From NCBI GenBank assembly GCA_003565055.1, contig PXDM01000373.1, forward strand, positions 1 to 5,270: DNA of 5,270 bases, written 5' to 3'. The notes under the pieces were generated by a model. That model was not told where the DNA came from. It was given only the letters and a program-made list of their open reading frames with translations, and searched no databases. Below, in pieces: positions 4,966 through 5,270 of this stretch. A program made the position numbers and the translations under genes. The stretch comes from Paracoccaceae bacterium. GTDB taxonomy: Bacteria; Pseudomonadota; Alphaproteobacteria; Rhodobacterales; Rhodobacteraceae. Position 1 is the first letter of the stretch; every line of letters starts with the position of its first letter.

Positions 4966-5270
4966 ACGATGAAGGGCTTGGATTCGCGCGTCGCCCCTTC
5001 GGTCAGAACCAGCTCCCAGCGGCCCGGACGGGTCAGTTGCCCGGTCGCCGAAATCGCCCCGGCGCTGTCCGTGCCGATGTCGAGCATGACCGCCTGCCCA
5101 TCCACCGGACGCAAGGCAAGCTGCGGAGCCTGCGCGGCGTCATGTTCGACCGTCAACTCGACCCGGTAGCTGCCATCAATCGCGACAGAGCTGCGGATCT
5201 GCGGGGTGATCTCTTCCGTGTGCAACAGCAGCGTCTGGTTCGCGCCGACAATGGGCAGGGGCTCGCGCAC
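4956..5270 (-). CDS. Unrecognised protein, C-terminal part (start outside window)
   Basis: On the minus strand a frame is open from the window edge to TGA at 4956-4958, giving 104 or more residues. The first codon in view is GTG, but it sits at the very edge with no upstream sequence, so the gene most likely continues and this is its C-terminal part. The visible protein has alternating hydrophobic and polar residues with frequent turns (GSYRVELTVEH, then PGRWELVLTEG), suggesting a beta-sandwich. It has no cysteines, no membrane helix and no clear catalytic motif, and it ends SKPFIVRE. The look is of a periplasmic beta-domain, loosely like YtkA/FixH-type or other copper- or oxidase-related domains, but I do not recognise a family and assign no function. 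Codon use is GC-rich like the neighbours. It converges on the ccm operon, so it is transcribed separately. Confidence 0.7.
   Translation of the reverse strand: MREPLPIVGANQTLLLHTEEITPQIRSSVAIDGSYRVELTVEHDAAQAPQLALRPVDGQAVMLDIGTDSAGAISATGQLTRPGRWELVLTEGATRESKPFIVRE

Noticed and set aside
4870..5169. Plus-strand open frame (99 codons) in the region after ccmG
   Set aside because: It is opposite the minus-strand coding end, has no ribosome binding site and shows no protein-like pattern.
1..5270. Search for CRISPR repeats, tRNA or rRNA genes, insertion sequences, attachment sites
   Set aside because: No spaced direct repeats, cloverleaf-like sequence, transposase motifs or terminal inverted repeats were seen; almost the whole window is accounted for by conserved coding genes.

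Overview
The window looks like chromosomal DNA of an alphaproteobacterium, most likely from the Rhodobacteraceae (Rhodobacter/roseobacter/Paracoccus type). The genes are GC-rich with strong G/C third-position bias. The gene order secD-secF-small ORF-ccmA-ccmB-ccmC-ccmD-ccmG matches, from memory, the arrangement upstream of and within the helABCDX cluster of Rhodobacter capsulatus. No database comparison was possible, so the taxonomic call is an inference from gene order and protein character.

Layout: bases 1-645 hold the C-terminal part of secD, whose start lies outside the window. secF follows at 657-1628, then a 118-residue Mth938-like (DUF498/NDUFAF3-type) protein at 1630-1986. A 53-base gap contains a possible 15-codon leader ORF (1996-2043) that overlaps the start of ccmA by ATGA. 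The System I cytochrome c maturation genes then run without a convincing internal terminator: ccmA (2040-2663), ccmB (2660-3316), ccmC (3368-4099), ccmD (4096-4254) and ccmG (4247-4789). Most junctions overlap by a few bases, which is typical of translational coupling. The exception is ccmB-ccmC, a 51-base gap with a small hairpin. A perfect 10-bp stem-loop at 4830-4854 is the likely transcription end. On the opposite strand, converging on the operon, is the C-terminal end of an unrecognised beta-rich protein (4956-5270) that continues past the window edge.

How the genes work together: SecD and SecF form the RND-like accessory complex that uses the proton motive force to complete Sec-dependent export. 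CcmA, CcmB, CcmC and CcmD make haem available in the periplasm and load it onto the chaperone CcmE. CcmG is the membrane-anchored thioredoxin-like reductant that keeps apocytochrome CXXCH cysteines ready for haem attachment. Apocytochromes reach the periplasm through Sec, so the operon joins export and maturation of the same substrates. ccmE, ccmF, ccmH and ccmI are not present here and must lie elsewhere.

Overall this is mostly an ordinary, conserved housekeeping region. I do not see a new defence system, mobile element, CRISPR array or RNA gene. The points most worth a second look are the micro-ORF before ccmA, the ccmB-ccmC hairpin, the NDUFAF3-type gene in this operon, the intergenic palindromes after ccmG and the unidentified minus-strand protein.
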